NCBI GenBank assembly: GCA_025456105.1
Contig: JALOLG010000105.1
Coordinates: 1-6,130 of the forward strand
Source: Ilumatobacteraceae bacterium
Lineage (GTDB): Bacteria > Actinomycetota > Acidimicrobiia > Acidimicrobiales > Ilumatobacteraceae
DNA: 6,130 nucleotides
Direction: 5' to 3'
Of the stretch, positions 5,847 to 6,130 are shown piece after piece. The position numbers and the translations under genes were made by a program. Under the pieces are notes generated by a model that did not search any database, was not told where the DNA came from, and worked only from the letters and a program-made list of their open reading frames with translations. Numbering within the stretch: the first letter of the stretch is position 1; each line of letters opens with the position of its first letter.

Positions 5847-6130
5847 GGGGTCACGCTACCCCCGGGCGCGAACACGGCCGGGTGGCCGCCGGTGTGCACG
5901 AACACGACATCGTCGCCCCGCCCCCACTCACCGGCCGCCGCGCGGGCGAGCAGCCCTGACATCCCCTTGCCCGTGTAGGTGCGATCGAGCACCCAGCCGC
6001 CGCGCCGGGCGGCCCACCGGACGGCGTCGTCACCCGCGGCGGTGGGCACGCCGTAGTCGTCGCCGAGCCGGTCGACGTCGACCTCGACGTCGTCGTCGTG
6101 CACCTCGGCAGACTGCTCGCCCACCACGAC
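5843..6130 (-). CDS. ACC deaminase/D-cysteine desulfhydrase-like PLP enzyme, C-terminal part
   Basis: Ninety-five C-terminal residues are visible; the frame is open through the right edge, so the start and the PLP lysine lie outside. DYGVPTAAGDDAV, then LDRTYTGKGMSGLL, then VVFVHTGGHPAVFA match in order the conserved C-terminal blocks of the fold type II family that includes 1-aminocyclopropane-1-carboxylate deaminase and D-cysteine desulfhydrase: GYGxPT, a DPxYTGKxxxGL block and a VxFxHTGGxPxxF block. The HTGG block lies near the cofactor phosphate and substrate in this family. Which reaction it performs (ACC ring opening, D-cysteine desulfuration, or another D-amino acid) depends on active-site residues not in view. 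It ends in a TGA that overlaps the GTG start of the oxygenase, placing it first in a two-gene operon reading leftwards. Confidence 0.88.
   Translation of the reverse strand, partial: VVVGEQSAEVHDDDVEVDVDRLGDDYGVPTAAGDDAVRWAARRGGWVLDRTYTGKGMSGLLARAAAGEWGRGDDVVFVHTGGHPAVFAPGGSVTP

Noticed and set aside
4971..5978. 335-codon plus-strand frame opposite the oxygenase
   Set aside because: Arg/Val/Gly-rich shadow. The minus-strand oxygenase has a full set of conserved motifs.

Overview
The window is very GC-rich and gene-dense. Junctions are overlapping or nearly so, codons are strongly G/C-ending at the third position, and a mycofactocin gene pair is present. This points to a free-living high-GC actinobacterium. 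The secreted protein with a long Thr/Ser linker and the overall look suggest the class Acidimicrobiia, but that placement is an impression and not a proof.

Layout. (1) Bases 1-2322, plus strand: the 3' end of mftE (creatininase-family peptidase), then mftF (mycofactocin glycosyltransferase), then a short alanine-racemase-like PLP protein. Each junction is a 4-base ATGA stop/start overlap, so the three are probably co-transcribed and translationally coupled. (2) Bases 2329-3219, minus strand: a ROK-family sugar kinase convergent with that operon. A compact palindromic hairpin contains both stop codons. (3) Bases 3220-3274: a short divergent promoter region. (4) Bases 3275-4912, plus strand: a secreted protein made of signal peptide, Thr/Ser linker, transglycosylase-like domain and an M23/LytM-like domain that has lost its zinc ligands. 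(5) Minus strand from the right edge: the C-terminal part of an ACC deaminase/D-cysteine desulfhydrase-like PLP enzyme (5843 to the edge), coupled by a GTGA overlap to a complete isopenicillin N synthase-type 2-oxoglutarate/Fe(II) oxygenase (4881-5846). The oxygenase tail overlaps the tail of the secreted protein by 32 bases.

How the parts fit. MftE and MftF are maturation steps for the peptide-derived redox cofactor mycofactocin; mftA-mftD would be expected to the left, outside the window. The racemase-like protein coupled to mftF is the most interesting gene: it keeps the PLP lysine, both key arginines and one catalytic tyrosine of alanine racemase, but has changed second-subunit positions and is about 80 residues short. 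It may be a dedicated accessory enzyme of this mycofactocin locus or a cell-wall enzyme that happens to be adjacent. The other genes look like ordinary neighbours, although the ROK kinase has changed sugar-contacting positions and the secreted protein pairs an apparently intact lytic domain with a degenerate LytM domain. No gene-free stretch exceeds about 55 bases, and I saw no tRNA, rRNA, CRISPR array or mobile element.
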